Part shown: positions 1 to 9,000 of the stretch, piece after piece | How the letters are laid out: every line of letters starts with the position of its first letter | Position numbering within the stretch: position 1 is the first letter of the stretch | NCBI GenBank assembly: GCA_964598225.1 | Contig: CAZRBG010000057.1 | Span: 1-37,008, forward strand | Direction: 5' to 3' | Length of the DNA stretch: 37,008 nucleotides | Origin: SG8-4 sp964598225 | GTDB lineage: Bacteria; Planctomycetota; Phycisphaerae; Sedimentisphaerales; Anaerobacaceae | The notes under the pieces: generated by a model | What the model saw: only the letters and a program-made list of their open reading frames with translations | What the model was told of the DNA's origin: nothing | The model's database searches: none | Made by a program: the position numbers and the translations under genes

Positions 1-340
<340 letters not shown>

Positions 341-619
341 ATCATTGGTTGAACAGAGTCTATAGTTCGGAGTTCATGGTTCATTTAGAAACTGTGTTTA
401 ACGAACTGGCGACGCTCATACACGCTTTTGCATATATTTTGAAATTAGAAGAAGCAATATCTAAATGCTAAACTCATCCGTAAGCAATAGGATGTCGAAT
501 TTCTCAAGTTCGAATGATTTAACCGTTTTGGTCATTTGAGAATCGGAGTTTGGCATTTGTTTAGGATTTAGCGATTAAATTTTAGAATTTGTCCCGACCT
601 CGGTCGGGATATAACGAGT
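341..619 (+). other. 23S-5S internal spacer, AT-rich, with a processing-type hairpin
   Basis: This spacer of about 280 bp is unusually long for a 23S-5S interval and clearly AT-rich. I see no tRNA and no credible reading frame. At 592-609 there is a perfect inverted repeat (TCCCGACC, 2 nt, GGTCGGGA) about 10 nt before the 5S 5' end. It may be an RNA processing stem or a copy of a dispersed palindrome. The rest holds degenerate AT-rich runs such as GAATTT and TTTAGAATTT, similar in style to the intergenic DNA at 14600-14670. Confidence 0.6.
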
Positions 620-731
620 TTCCTGGTGACCATACTGATGAGGAAACGCCTGATCCCATTCCGAACTCAGAAGCTAAGCTCGTCAGGCCGATGGTAGTCC
701 TTTCGGGTGAGAGTAGGTTATCGCCAGGAAT
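620..731 (+). rRNA. rrf: 5S ribosomal RNA
   Basis: The terminal helix is visible: TTCCTGG at 620-626 pairs with CCAGGAA at 724-730. Between them are the canonical 5S blocks, CCCATTCCGAACTCAGAAG (loop B/helix III) and the GATGGTAGT and GAGAGTAGGT segments. The length is about 111-112 nt, slightly short for a bacterial 5S. It lies downstream of 23S on the same strand, so it belongs to the same rRNA operon. Confidence 0.95.
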
Positions 732-736
732 TATGA

Positions 737-766
737 GCCCCGACGGCCAAGGCCGCCGGGGCTTTC
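737..766 (+). terminator. Rho-independent terminator after the rRNA operon
   Basis: GCCCCG (737-742) pairs with CGGGGC (757-762), with additional inner G-C pairing, and is followed by TTTCCT. It begins 6 nt after the 5S gene, where an rRNA operon terminator is expected. The U-tract is short but the stem is very GC-rich. Confidence 0.75.
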
Positions 767-804
767 CTGTATAAAGCATTTTGCCATAGGGACAGTTTGT
801 TGTG

Positions 805-988
805 ACTGTCCGCATTATTACGGGGTTACGGTTGCGGCGCCGGAGTCGATGCGGCTAATGGAAATATCCTGAAGCAAATCTCGATGGACGAGCCCCGCGG
901 CTTGAAGCTCGTTCGCGCATCAATCGCCGCCGCACACGGCAATTTGTTCATACGCACGGCCGATAAGCTATACTGCGTGGGCGATTAA
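805..988 (+). pseudogene. C-terminal remnant of a PQQ-type beta-propeller protein
   Basis: The frame ending at TAA 986-988 reads GVDAANGNILKQISM, then a stretch containing SIAAAHGNLFIRTADKLYC and ending VGD. This is the typical final blade and C-terminus of planctomycete outer-membrane-assembly/quinoprotein-like (PQQ_2) beta-propellers. The frame opens after a TGA near 802-804 and has no start codon or upstream blades, so only about 60 residues survive, jammed against the rRNA terminator. It looks like a gene remnant left by a rearrangement next to the rRNA operon. The family call rests on motif recognition only. Confidence 0.55.
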
Positions 989-1005
989 TCACCGGCAGGT
1001 CGCTG

Positions 1006-1485
1006 TTAGAAATCCTTGTACTGCCTGAGCCACTCAGGCCAGTCGGATGGTTGTACGCCGCCGGCACGGGTCCAGAAGCCGGCCTGGTTGAATTCGCGGT
1101 GCCACTTGAGCGTGTACAGCTCCTTGAGGTCTACCTCTCTTACCGACCAATCCAGGAACATGTGGTTAACTCTGCCGTTCTTGTGCCGGTCGATCATGAA
1201 ATGCCTCATTTCACCAGCTGCTCTTGACGGCTCCCATTGACCGTGGAATTCAGGAGGAGCAATGCGTTTGGACTGCGGATTACCGTTCTGATAGAAAGGC
1301 CCGCCGCCTCGCCACATAGAGTCGCCAAAGATTGGTATCTCGTTGCCGCCCCTGACGTCGCAGGTTTTCCAGTTCCATTCGACCGGGCGTCCCGGATTTT
1401 GTTCTGATTTGGTCGTGAATTGAAAATCCAGCAGTTTGCGCAGTAGCTGGCTTCTTCCCTCCGATTCTCCATGCCTCCAGTAATT
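1006..1485 (-). pseudogene. Decayed pseudopilin-type exported protein (C-terminal part, frameshifted)
   Basis: The minus-strand frame ending at 1006 is open back to a TGA at 1486-1488, with no usable start other than an internal ATG at 1317. It reads WKTCDVRGGNEIPIFGDSMW, continues with DRHKNGRVNHMFLDWSVREV and ends with a W-rich tail (KWHREF, PSDWPEW). This is the usual C-terminus of planctomycete prepilin-type N-terminal cleavage/methylation proteins. A second minus frame at about 1390-1472 carries SYCANCWIFN, resembling the conserved S-Y-x-x-N-x-W-x-x-N block that should precede it, so at least one frameshift separates the two. The prepilin leader is absent. The intact counterpart in this window is at 29824-30594. 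Confidence 0.6.
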
Positions 1486-1748
1486 TCAACTAACGATTCT
1501 TTGCGGCTTCTTAAATCAATAGAGGCTTTTCAGAGGTGCAGTGTTCTTCTGAAGCCGAAATTCACTAATGGTATCATACACTAACGCAGGCCTTTCGGCA
1601 ACAACAAAACGCGAGACGATACAAATGCGTCCCAACGTCTCAGGTCGATAACTCGACAAAGAGTTTTGTTGAACATTTGTCTCAACGGGAATATAATCAC
1701 CGCTTTTGTGAAGAAAGAGTCGAAAGAGGCGACGTAGGTTAAGGCTCA
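1486..1748. other. Intergenic region upstream of ribF
   Basis: About 260 bp of AT-rich DNA with no recognisable gene. A short open frame on the minus strand has no family resemblance and no good ribosome-binding site. A purine-rich AAGGCTCA stretch immediately before 1749 is the likely ribosome-binding site of ribF. I could not identify a convincing promoter. Confidence 0.4.
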
Positions 1749-2717
1749 ATGAGGACAATAGAGACAATATCAGAGATGGGGCGGATAGCCGACGGCTGCA
1801 TTCTCACTATCGGCAATTTTGACGGCGTGCATATGGGTCATCAGGAGATAATCGCCGCTGCCGGCCGGATCTCTCGGGAAAAGGGGACCGAACTGGTTGC
1901 TATGACTTTTGAGCCGCACCCGGTTGCCGTGCTGCATCCTGAAAATGCGCCGGGAGTTTTAACGCCGCTTGGGCTCAAGAAGCACGCTCTCGGCCAGTTT
2001 GGCCTCGACGTATTGATTATCCTCGAAGGCGACCGGGAGTTGCTGATGTTGCCGCCGGAGGATTTCGTTAAGCGGTTTCTCATTGAGAATATCCGTCCGA
2101 GCGTGGTCGTTGAGGGCGACGACTTTAATTTCGGGGCGGCCAGATCCGGAAGTATCGACACCCTGAGAGAATTCGGAACCGACAATGGTTTCGGCGTCCG
2201 GGTAATAGAAGCGAGAAAAATCCAACTGTCGACGGGACAGATGGTGAAGGTTTCGAGCACGATGATACGCTACATGCTCGAAAGCGGGCACGTAGCCGAT
2301 GCGGCCACGGCCTTGGGCAGGCCCTACAGGCTTCTCGAAGAAATTATTCCCGGGCGCGGCGTCGGCAGAAAGCTTGGTTTTCCAACGCTGAACATGAAAA
2401 AGCCCGGACAGATAATTCCCGCCGAGGGGGTTTATGCCGGTTTCGTGAAAATCGGCGACGATCCCGATGCCGTTTTACTTGCGGAAGATAAATTCCCCGC
2501 AGTATACAGCATCGGCCAGGCAAGAACTTACGGCGACGATTTCTCACTACTCATAGAGGCCCATTTGCTTCAGGACGAGGTCAGTGCCTCCGTAGGGCAA
2601 TATATGACGATGGATTTCGTTGAGCGGATTCGCTCCCAGCACAAATTCAATACATCCGAAGAACTCTCACGGCAGATCGAGCGGGACTGTGACGTTGCCG
2701 AGAAGATTCTTGGTTGA
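1749..2717 (+). CDS. ribF: Bifunctional riboflavin kinase / FAD synthetase
   Basis: Makes FMN from riboflavin plus ATP, then FAD from FMN plus ATP, in the cytoplasm. The N-terminal FAD synthetase (nucleotidyltransferase) domain shows GNFDGVHMGH at residues 22-31, the nucleotide-binding signature. The C-terminal flavokinase domain shows GRGVGRKLGFPTLN near residues 206-219, with the conserved G-F-P-T-x-N Mg-ATP motif. The length of 322 residues is normal for bacterial RibF (about 305-320). The start ATG at 1749 is preceded by AAGG at a 5-6 nt spacing. The next gene, nrnA, follows after 50 bp on the same strand and is probably co-transcribed; in many bacteria ribF sits near rbfA, truB and nrnA-type genes. 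Confidence 0.95.
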   Translation: MRTIETISEMGRIADGCILTIGNFDGVHMGHQEIIAAAGRISREKGTELVAMTFEPHPVAVLHPENAPGVLTPLGLKKHALGQFGLDVLIILEGDRELLMLPPEDFVKRFLIENIRPSVVVEGDDFNFGAARSGSIDTLREFGTDNGFGVRVIEARKIQLSTGQMVKVSSTMIRYMLESGHVADAATALGRPYRLLEEIIPGRGVGRKLGFPTLNMKKPGQIIPAEGVYAGFVKIGDDPDAVLLAEDKFPAVYSIGQARTYGDDFSLLIEAHLLQDEVSASVGQYMTMDFVERIRSQHKFNTSEELSRQIERDCDVAEKILG

Positions 2718-2767
2718 TTTGGTAAGAATACAGTTCGGCGCTGTCGGCTGAAGGAAATGGAACTCTA

Positions 2768-3769
2768 ATGATAGAAATCGATGATTTTGACAAAGCCGTT
2801 GAGCTAATCAACAAATCCCAGAATGTCTTAGTCACGGCACATGAGAAGCCGGACGGAGATGCCTGCGGCTGCATTGTAGCGTTGGGCGAGATGTTTCGGG
2901 CCCTGGGCAAAAAAGCACAGCCGCTGTTTTTGTCGCCGCTGCCGAAGTGGTACGAGTTCGTTCCTCCTGAGCCGATACCGGTCCTCGGACGGGATTTGCA
3001 GAAAGAAGAATTGGAAGAAGGGCGGCTCGGTCGGTTCGAGCTGATAGTGATTGTCGACGCCAACAGCCACAACCAGTTGCCGGGGATCGAGAAGCTCCTG
3101 CGGCAGAAGGAGGCGCCGATTCTCGTAATCGACCACCACGTAACCTCCGACGGACTGGGCAATGTTGAATTGAGTGATGAAAGCGCCGCGGCGACGGGAT
3201 TGATAGTACTCGATCTGCTCAAACACGCCGGATGGTCCGTCACTGAAAGGATGGCCGAGGCACTGTTTGTTGCCACTGCGACCGACACAGGGTGGTTCCA
3301 GTTCCGCAACACCGACAGCAGAGTCCACCGCGCTTGTGCCGAGTTCATAGATGCCGGGGCCAGGCCCACGGAGATTTACGACAGCCTGTACCATAACTTC
3401 TCACATGCGCGTTTCAAGCTGATGACTGCGATGTTCGACTCGTTAGAGCTGCACCTTAACGGCACATACGCAACAATGCACGTGTCGCTTCAGGATTTCG
3501 AGCGGACCGGTGCGGAATACAGCGATACGGAAAATCTGATCAATGAGTGTCATCGGATCGCCACAGTCAAAGCATCGGCTCTGTTCATTGAACTGGACGA
3601 TGGCCGAGTCAGATGCTCATTGAGAAGCAGGGGGGCTATCGAAGTCGACCACATTGCCGCAAGATTCGGCGGCGGTGGCCACAAGATGGCCGCCGGTACA
3701 TACCTGCCGGGCCCACTGGAAAACGCCAGAAAGCTTATTTTAGATGAATTGACTAAAGAGCTTTCCTGA
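2768..3769 (+). CDS. nrnA: DHH/DHHA1 phosphoesterase, NrnA-type oligoribonuclease / pAp phosphatase
   Basis: Predicted to degrade short RNA oligonucleotides (nanoRNAs) and/or dephosphorylate 3'-phosphoadenosine 5'-phosphate in the cytoplasm. The DHH domain has TAHEKPDGDA (residues 23-32, with metal ligands in H-x-x-x-D-x-D form) and the namesake DHH at 122-124. The DHHA1 domain ends with FGGGGHKMAAG (residues 300-310), the substrate-binding glycine loop. The length of 333 residues is typical. It lies 50 bp downstream of ribF. The choice between NrnA and another stand-alone DHH phosphoesterase rests on length and domain order. Confidence 0.9.
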   Translation: MIEIDDFDKAVELINKSQNVLVTAHEKPDGDACGCIVALGEMFRALGKKAQPLFLSPLPKWYEFVPPEPIPVLGRDLQKEELEEGRLGRFELIVIVDANSHNQLPGIEKLLRQKEAPILVIDHHVTSDGLGNVELSDESAAATGLIVLDLLKHAGWSVTERMAEALFVATATDTGWFQFRNTDSRVHRACAEFIDAGARPTEIYDSLYHNFSHARFKLMTAMFDSLELHLNGTYATMHVSLQDFERTGAEYSDTENLINECHRIATVKASALFIELDDGRVRCSLRSRGAIEVDHIAARFGGGGHKMAAGTYLPGPLENARKLILDELTKELS

Positions 3770-3874
3770 AAACACAGGCCGGAGCGTTGACTTGAATGGG
3801 GCTGGTTCTTTCAAGGCTGTACGCGTACATGGGCACTGCCTGCCGGTTAATGCTGGAATTGTCGAACCACTATG
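3770..3874. other. Convergent intergenic gap with a perfect 12-bp palindrome
   Basis: Short convergent gap between nrnA and the cytochrome gene. TGTACGCGTACA at 3818-3829 is a perfect palindrome. No classical terminator with a U-run is seen. Confidence 0.5.
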
Positions 3875-5803
3875 CTAAAGTGATAGCACGAACTCGGCGA
3901 GGTCCTTGATCTGTTCGTCGGTCAAATCGGATGTCTTGCCGTGCTTGTCGTTGACGTTGTGGTTTTTCAGCATATCTTCAATAGTCGCGGCACGACCGTC
4001 GTATAGGTATGGCGCTGTACGCCACACCTCGATGAGTGTCGGAGTGTCGTAAGCCTTGCCCTCGTCAAGCCATTTTCCGATGCCAATGTCGTGCTTCTTT
4101 TGGTCTGTGTAAAGCTCGCCTGAGTGGCACGAGGAACACCCTGCGGACTCGAAAGTCCCGCGGCCGCGCCTTGCTCGCTTGCTGAGCTTTCCTTTTACGA
4201 GATACGGGCTTGGAACCGGCTCGAGTGACTTCAGGTATTCGTCTATCGCCTCTGCATCTTCTTCCGGGCGGACGGCGAACTGAATATGCCTGATGCCGGC
4301 GCGAACCGCCGCCTCGGCAGTAGACCTGACCCCAAGACCCATCGCCGGCGGCGTCTTGTGGGCCAGAAGCAGGCTCTTGGTGTTCTTGGGATTGCCGAGT
4401 CCGTCGTTCATTAAATCCCAGTTAAGAGCGTCGGTTCGCGCATCTCCCGGGTGGCAGCTCGAACAACTCTGCCAGTTCTGAAAGCACAGAGTGGCATCAT
4501 GAAAGTTTATTTCGCCCTGTCGCACCATGCCGACTGCCTTCTTCGGCCCGAGTGGAATTGATTTGGCCCTGGACCTGAATTCCGAATCTATGTCAATAAC
4601 GCCGAGACTACCGGTGAAATACTCGGCGACATAGGCCTTTTTTCTGATTATTGCCAGGCCGCGAGGGCCCTTGCCGGAGAGTTTGAGTCTCCTTTTTAGC
4701 GTGACAAGAAACGACAAATCGTTGGGGACATCTTCCGCCGACGAAGTGGCATCCGAGACCTTCTCGCCTCTGCCGGCTCTTTCAACCTTATCGTGAAGTT
4801 TGGCTCTGTCGATAACACACAGTTGGTGAGTGCCGGCAAGGGTAACACAGAGAAACTTGCCGTCGGCGGAGCATACAATGCTCCACGGATTGGCTGCCCC
4901 CAGATCGACGTCGTCGAGCAGGACAGTGTTGACGTATTTCTTGTTGGGCACGTCAATAATCGTAAGAGCGTTGGTGTTCATCCAGCCTCGTTCGAGCTGC
5001 GTCGTTGGCAGTTGATACCGGGCCAGAACATGCGTTATGTAAGCGTACTTGCCGTCGGGAGAGATCGTGACGTCTTGCAGTGAAGTGCTGCCGTTCGGGA
5101 GATTGACCGTTTTAACGACTTTATTTGTCGTCGTGTCAATTATTGAGACTTCCGCGGCGGCGTAATCGCCGTCGACCGGGCCGGCCGGCAGGTGGTTGGC
5201 GACAATGAGCGTCTTGCCGTCGTCTGTAATCGCAGCGGCAATCGGCTCTCGTGTGACGGGGATTTTCACCAACTTTTTGCCGGAGGAAGAATCCAGAACT
5301 ATGATGTTGTCATCGAATTTGTTACATACGTAGAGCTTTTTGCCGTCAGGGCTCAAAACAGGTGCATTAGGTGTGTGCCCGACGCGAAATCGGTCGGTTA
5401 TATTGTGTTTCTTCGTATCGATGACGAAAACTCGTCCTTTCGGCATAGCACCTGTCACGTACAGACTTGAGCCGTCCGGAGCGAGCGCAAGTCCGCTCGG
5501 CGGGGCGGGAACAGGAATTGTTTCAGTTACCTTAAGATCATCGACGTCGAAAATCGCAACCTGCCCGGCAGTTTTCTCGGCGATGTACAGTGTCTCATCT
5601 GTTTTGTCTGCTACCACATCAAGCGGTGACAGGTATTTATCGTTGCCGTATGCGGCATGCCGGCCCGGGCATGAATACAGAACGAATGAAGTGCATAACA
5701 GCATAAGAATGAGAGTTCTTATGCCTTTTGCAGCGGCTAAATCCGGCTTGCGCGCTTGTGATTTTTGAGTTGTACGCTTGTTCTGTCGTCTGTTGCTGTA
5801 CAT
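3875..5803 (-). CDS. Exported YVTN-type beta-propeller protein fused to a di-haem cytochrome c (MauG/CcpA-like) domain
   Basis: Likely periplasmic redox protein. After a basic N-terminus there is a hydrophobic export segment at about residues 28-45 that ends LYSC, so it may be a lipoprotein or have an uncleaved anchor. Residues of about 55-330 form YVTN/NHL-like repeats, with DGKxLYV, PDGSSLYVTG and SPDGKYAYITH at regular spacing. The C-terminal third has two c-type haem sites, C447-SS-C450-H451 and C556-SS-C559-H560. These are spaced like the two haems of bacterial cytochrome c peroxidase/MauG proteins. The ATG at 5803 is preceded by AAGGAAA. Substrate is unknown: a propeller-cytochrome fusion could be a peroxidase, an oxidase or an electron shuttle. 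The gap of about 210 bp before it and a TATAAT box suggest its own promoter. Confidence 0.85.
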   Translation of the reverse strand: MYSNRRQNKRTTQKSQARKPDLAAAKGIRTLILMLLCTSFVLYSCPGRHAAYGNDKYLSPLDVVADKTDETLYIAEKTAGQVAIFDVDDLKVTETIPVPAPPSGLALAPDGSSLYVTGAMPKGRVFVIDTKKHNITDRFRVGHTPNAPVLSPDGKKLYVCNKFDDNIIVLDSSSGKKLVKIPVTREPIAAAITDDGKTLIVANHLPAGPVDGDYAAAEVSIIDTTTNKVVKTVNLPNGSTSLQDVTISPDGKYAYITHVLARYQLPTTQLERGWMNTNALTIIDVPNKKYVNTVLLDDVDLGAANPWSIVCSADGKFLCVTLAGTHQLCVIDRAKLHDKVERAGRGEKVSDATSSAEDVPNDLSFLVTLKRRLKLSGKGPRGLAIIRKKAYVAEYFTGSLGVIDIDSEFRSRAKSIPLGPKKAVGMVRQGEINFHDATLCFQNWQSCSSCHPGDARTDALNWDLMNDGLGNPKNTKSLLLAHKTPPAMGLGVRSTAEAAVRAGIRHIQFAVRPEEDAEAIDEYLKSLEPVPSPYLVKGKLSKRARRGRGTFESAGCSSCHSGELYTDQKKHDIGIGKWLDEGKAYDTPTLIEVWRTAPYLYDGRAATIEDMLKNHNVNDKHGKTSDLTDEQIKDLAEFVLSL

Positions 5804-5851
5804 GATCCTAATTTCCTTAATAACTCAATTGTTTCTCCGATATTCCCGACA

Positions 5852-5857
5852 ATTATA
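5852..5857 (-). promoter_or_regulatory. Candidate -10 element for the beta-propeller cytochrome gene
   Basis: On the minus strand TATAAT lies at 5857-5852, about 50 nt before the ATG at 5803. It is flanked by CCCG and CGGG half-sites (5845-5848 and 5859-5862 on plus), giving an imperfect inverted repeat around the -10. No good -35 hexamer is present at 16-18 bp, so activation or an alternative sigma factor is possible. Confidence 0.4.
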
Positions 5858-5978
5858 GCGGGTAGAATTTGAAAATGCACCCACTTTTTCAATCATGCGC
5901 ACCCGGCGATTGCATAAGGGACAGAGCACCCCCGTCTGTTTTTCCACATTAGGAAAACAATTGCGAAACCCACCCAGT

Positions 5979-5992
5979 CGGTGTTTACACCG
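5979..5992. repeat. Perfect palindrome CGGTGTTTACACCG
   Basis: Six-base arms separated by TT, located just downstream of the stop codon (6014) of the upstream minus-strand gene and about 175 bp before the next gene's start. There is no U-run on the minus strand after it, so it is a poor terminator. It could be an mRNA 3' stabilising stem or an operator. Its GTTTAC core also occurs in the palindrome at 29679-29690. Confidence 0.45.
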
Positions 5993-6013
5993 GAACTATC
6001 TACTTAAATCGTC

Positions 6014-9000
6014 TTATTTGCCGCTCGCTAATAGATCGGTCGGCTCGTCGGATTCGATCACTATCCGGAAACCAACGTTATATACCTTCTGCCATGCGGG
6101 ATAGTTCAGACGAACGGCTGAACGGCAGTATCTTGGCCGATCTCGCCAGGAGCCGCCGCGAGCAGATTTTCTGCCTTTCGCGCTGATACTGTTGCGACCA
6201 TCGCCCGCTCTGTATGGATAGGGCTTATATTCCGATCTTGTCCATTCCCAGACGTTGCCATGCAGATCGTGCAGTCCCCAGGCGTTTGACCTGTATCGGC
6301 CGACCTCGGCTGTGACGAGTCGATCATCATCGAACCGGGCTTCTCTCGGAACAAGATCCATCGTGTATCTGCCGTCAGTATCATAAGCCAGCTCCCTGAT
6401 GGTCACATCAGCCATATTCGCAAACGCAGAAAAATCATCGCCCGAGTTGCCGTAGTAAAATTTACTCGCTGTTCCCGCCCGACAGGCCCATTCCCATTGA
6501 GCTTCTGTGGGTAGTGACACCTTCTCGCCCGTCTTTTTCGAGAGCCACCTGCAAAACTCCACGGCCTCCTGCCACGAAATGCGCACCACGGGCTGTTTCG
6601 GCTGATTGAGCAGCCAGCCGAGATGCCCTTCGCTGAACACCCAGGAACCTTTGTGCTCGAACCTGCTGTCGTGAGACGGATCGAATCTTGCATATTGCTC
6701 GTTCGTGATTTCGAATTTTCCCATCCAGAAAGGTCCGGAAATCTTCACGCATGACACCGGCTGTTCGTCGGCAAAGCCAGTCGCATCACCCATAACAAAC
6801 TCACCGGCCGGAACGCGCACAAGGCGAAGCTTAACGCTGCCGCCGAGGTCAATAGTCCGCTCGGTGGAGCCTGTAGCTGCCTGGCGTTGTTTGGCTTCGG
6901 CGAAATCAAACGGCCAGCCCGAAACTTCGGGCTCTTCGGCCATAACTTGGGCCGCATGTTTCGGCACGATCGGTTCAACTTTGCGCGGGGACATGTCGGG
7001 ATAAACCTCGGGATCATCGACGGTGCCACCGTAGAGCGCGCGCAGGTCAATCCTGCGGCGGCGATCGTTCCGTGTCTTTTCAAGACCTACGATTTCCCGC
7101 CAGGTTCCATGACAGGGTGTGTTCAAGTCGATCCATACCGTCAACCTGTTCCACGCTTCGGTATCCAGCTTGACGCCGTGATGGCCCTTCTTGAGCATCT
7201 GGAAGAGCTCGCTCGTATCGGCGTGGAACTCTCCGGGATTGAGCAGGCGAAGATCGCTCTCGAATCCTCCTACCCGGACATAACGCCGCAGCGCGACGTA
7301 GGAGGCCTCGAATACCCCGCCGTATCTGCCGACAAGCTCATCTCTGGGGACTCCCGATATGAACTTCGGCTTGGGATCGTTGTTTCTCAATGTGACGTAC
7401 GTGCCCTGGTCGCCTCGCAGATCGGGAATTTGGCGGCCGTCGTGTTGCGGCCGGCCGTTATGACAGCCTACACAGTATTCATCGAGTACCGGTTGCACCT
7501 CTCTGCGGAAGCTGAAGCCTCTGACGGGCCCGCGCCATGGCTCGATCTCGGCGGGAACCATTCGGGCCGCAATGGTCTGCCTGCTCGGAGGTCCGGTGTT
7601 TTGTTTCTCATGGCAGCCGACGCAGGAGACGATCTCGCCCGGCATGGCGGTCATCCAGCTTCGCATCAACTGAAGCGCCTTGCCTTCGGCATCGAGAGGT
7701 TGAATCGATATGGGGGTATTGGCCGGCACGCGGAACATGGCCGAGCCGTCTGCTTCGACAGGGACGGTGCCGAGGACTCGCTTGGGCTCCCACGGGCCGT
7801 CGACGCCCACGCGATGATTAATTCCCGCTATTTTGTGGTACGAGAAGTGGTAAGTAAACAAACGCAGCTTTTTCACGGTGCCGTGGGGAACGCCCTTGAG
7901 ACCGGGGCCTTTGTAAACATTCTCGAGATAGACGATAGCGTCGTCCCGGCTGAGGTCGACCTTGTCGGGGATTACCGGCTGCCTTTTGATTTTCCGCAAC
8001 GGCACAGGTTCAAGCAGAGCGTAACCTTCTACTTCTTTGATCAATACGATGTTGTCGAATGTGTCGACAAGATAAATGCCCCACAGGTCCTTCGGTGTCG
8101 GCTTGCAGGCGACAAGGAAGTAGTTCTCATTGAGCGGCCAGGGGTGCAGGAACTTGGGCCATGTTTCCAGAGTCAGCTTGTCCTCGATCAGGGGGGCTAC
8201 GTCTTCGTTACGGCCGGGTATTCGCTGCACGACTCCGTTGGTCGCGGATCGGCCCAGGGCGGGATCGAGAACGACCAGCTCGCCGACTCTGCCGACATGG
8301 TGTCCGGTGACGATGCCGGCCACTTTGGTCGGATGGCCCGGCACGGGACGAGCGAAGAATATGCCGTTGGGCCAGTACCCTCCGCTGCCGTAATATTCTC
8401 TCTGGCTTGTGCCGTCCGGATTCATCGTAAACAGAAACCGCGCCCAGACGTGCGGGATGTCGGTATATTCCCACCTCAGATACAAAATGCGCCCGTCGTG
8501 CATGACGGTGGGGCAGAAATTGTGGTCCTGCTCGAAGCAGACCTGACGGATGTTTCTGCCGTTGCCGTCCATGATATACATCATTCCCACGTTGACCGAC
8601 GCATTGCACGGCACACCCTGGAAAGGGGCCGTCGATATGAACGCGATATTTCCGTTGGGCAGGTAGCAGGAATCGAAGTTGTGCACGTCGGGCTGGTCGT
8701 CCGGCGAGACCTGACGCAGGTTTGTGCCGTCGACGCCAATCTCGAATATTTGCCAGAATCCGCGACTGTCCGGCATCGAGAACATGACCTTGCCGGCATC
8801 ATAATGCAGGTCCATCTCGTTTGCGAGCCTGCCTTCAGAGGGTCTGTATAAAGTGGTTAGCGATCCCTTCGGATCGATCTTTGATAGAATGGCGATTTCA
8901 TTATCCCAGCCGTCGGTATTTTTCATCGTGTGAAGCTGCCACGAACTCTGCTGTGGTATCCCAAGAAACTTGCCCAGCCCCTTGTCGTTTGCGGGATCGC

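Noticed and set aside
1516..1767. An 83-codon minus-strand frame upstream of ribF
   Set aside because: No family resemblance, no ribosome-binding site, and it overlaps the ribF start region.
6887..8851. A 654-codon open frame on the plus strand
   Set aside because: It lies wholly antisense to the HZS-alpha-like/FGE gene, has no family resemblance and no ribosome-binding site. It is the usual shadow frame of a GC-rich gene.
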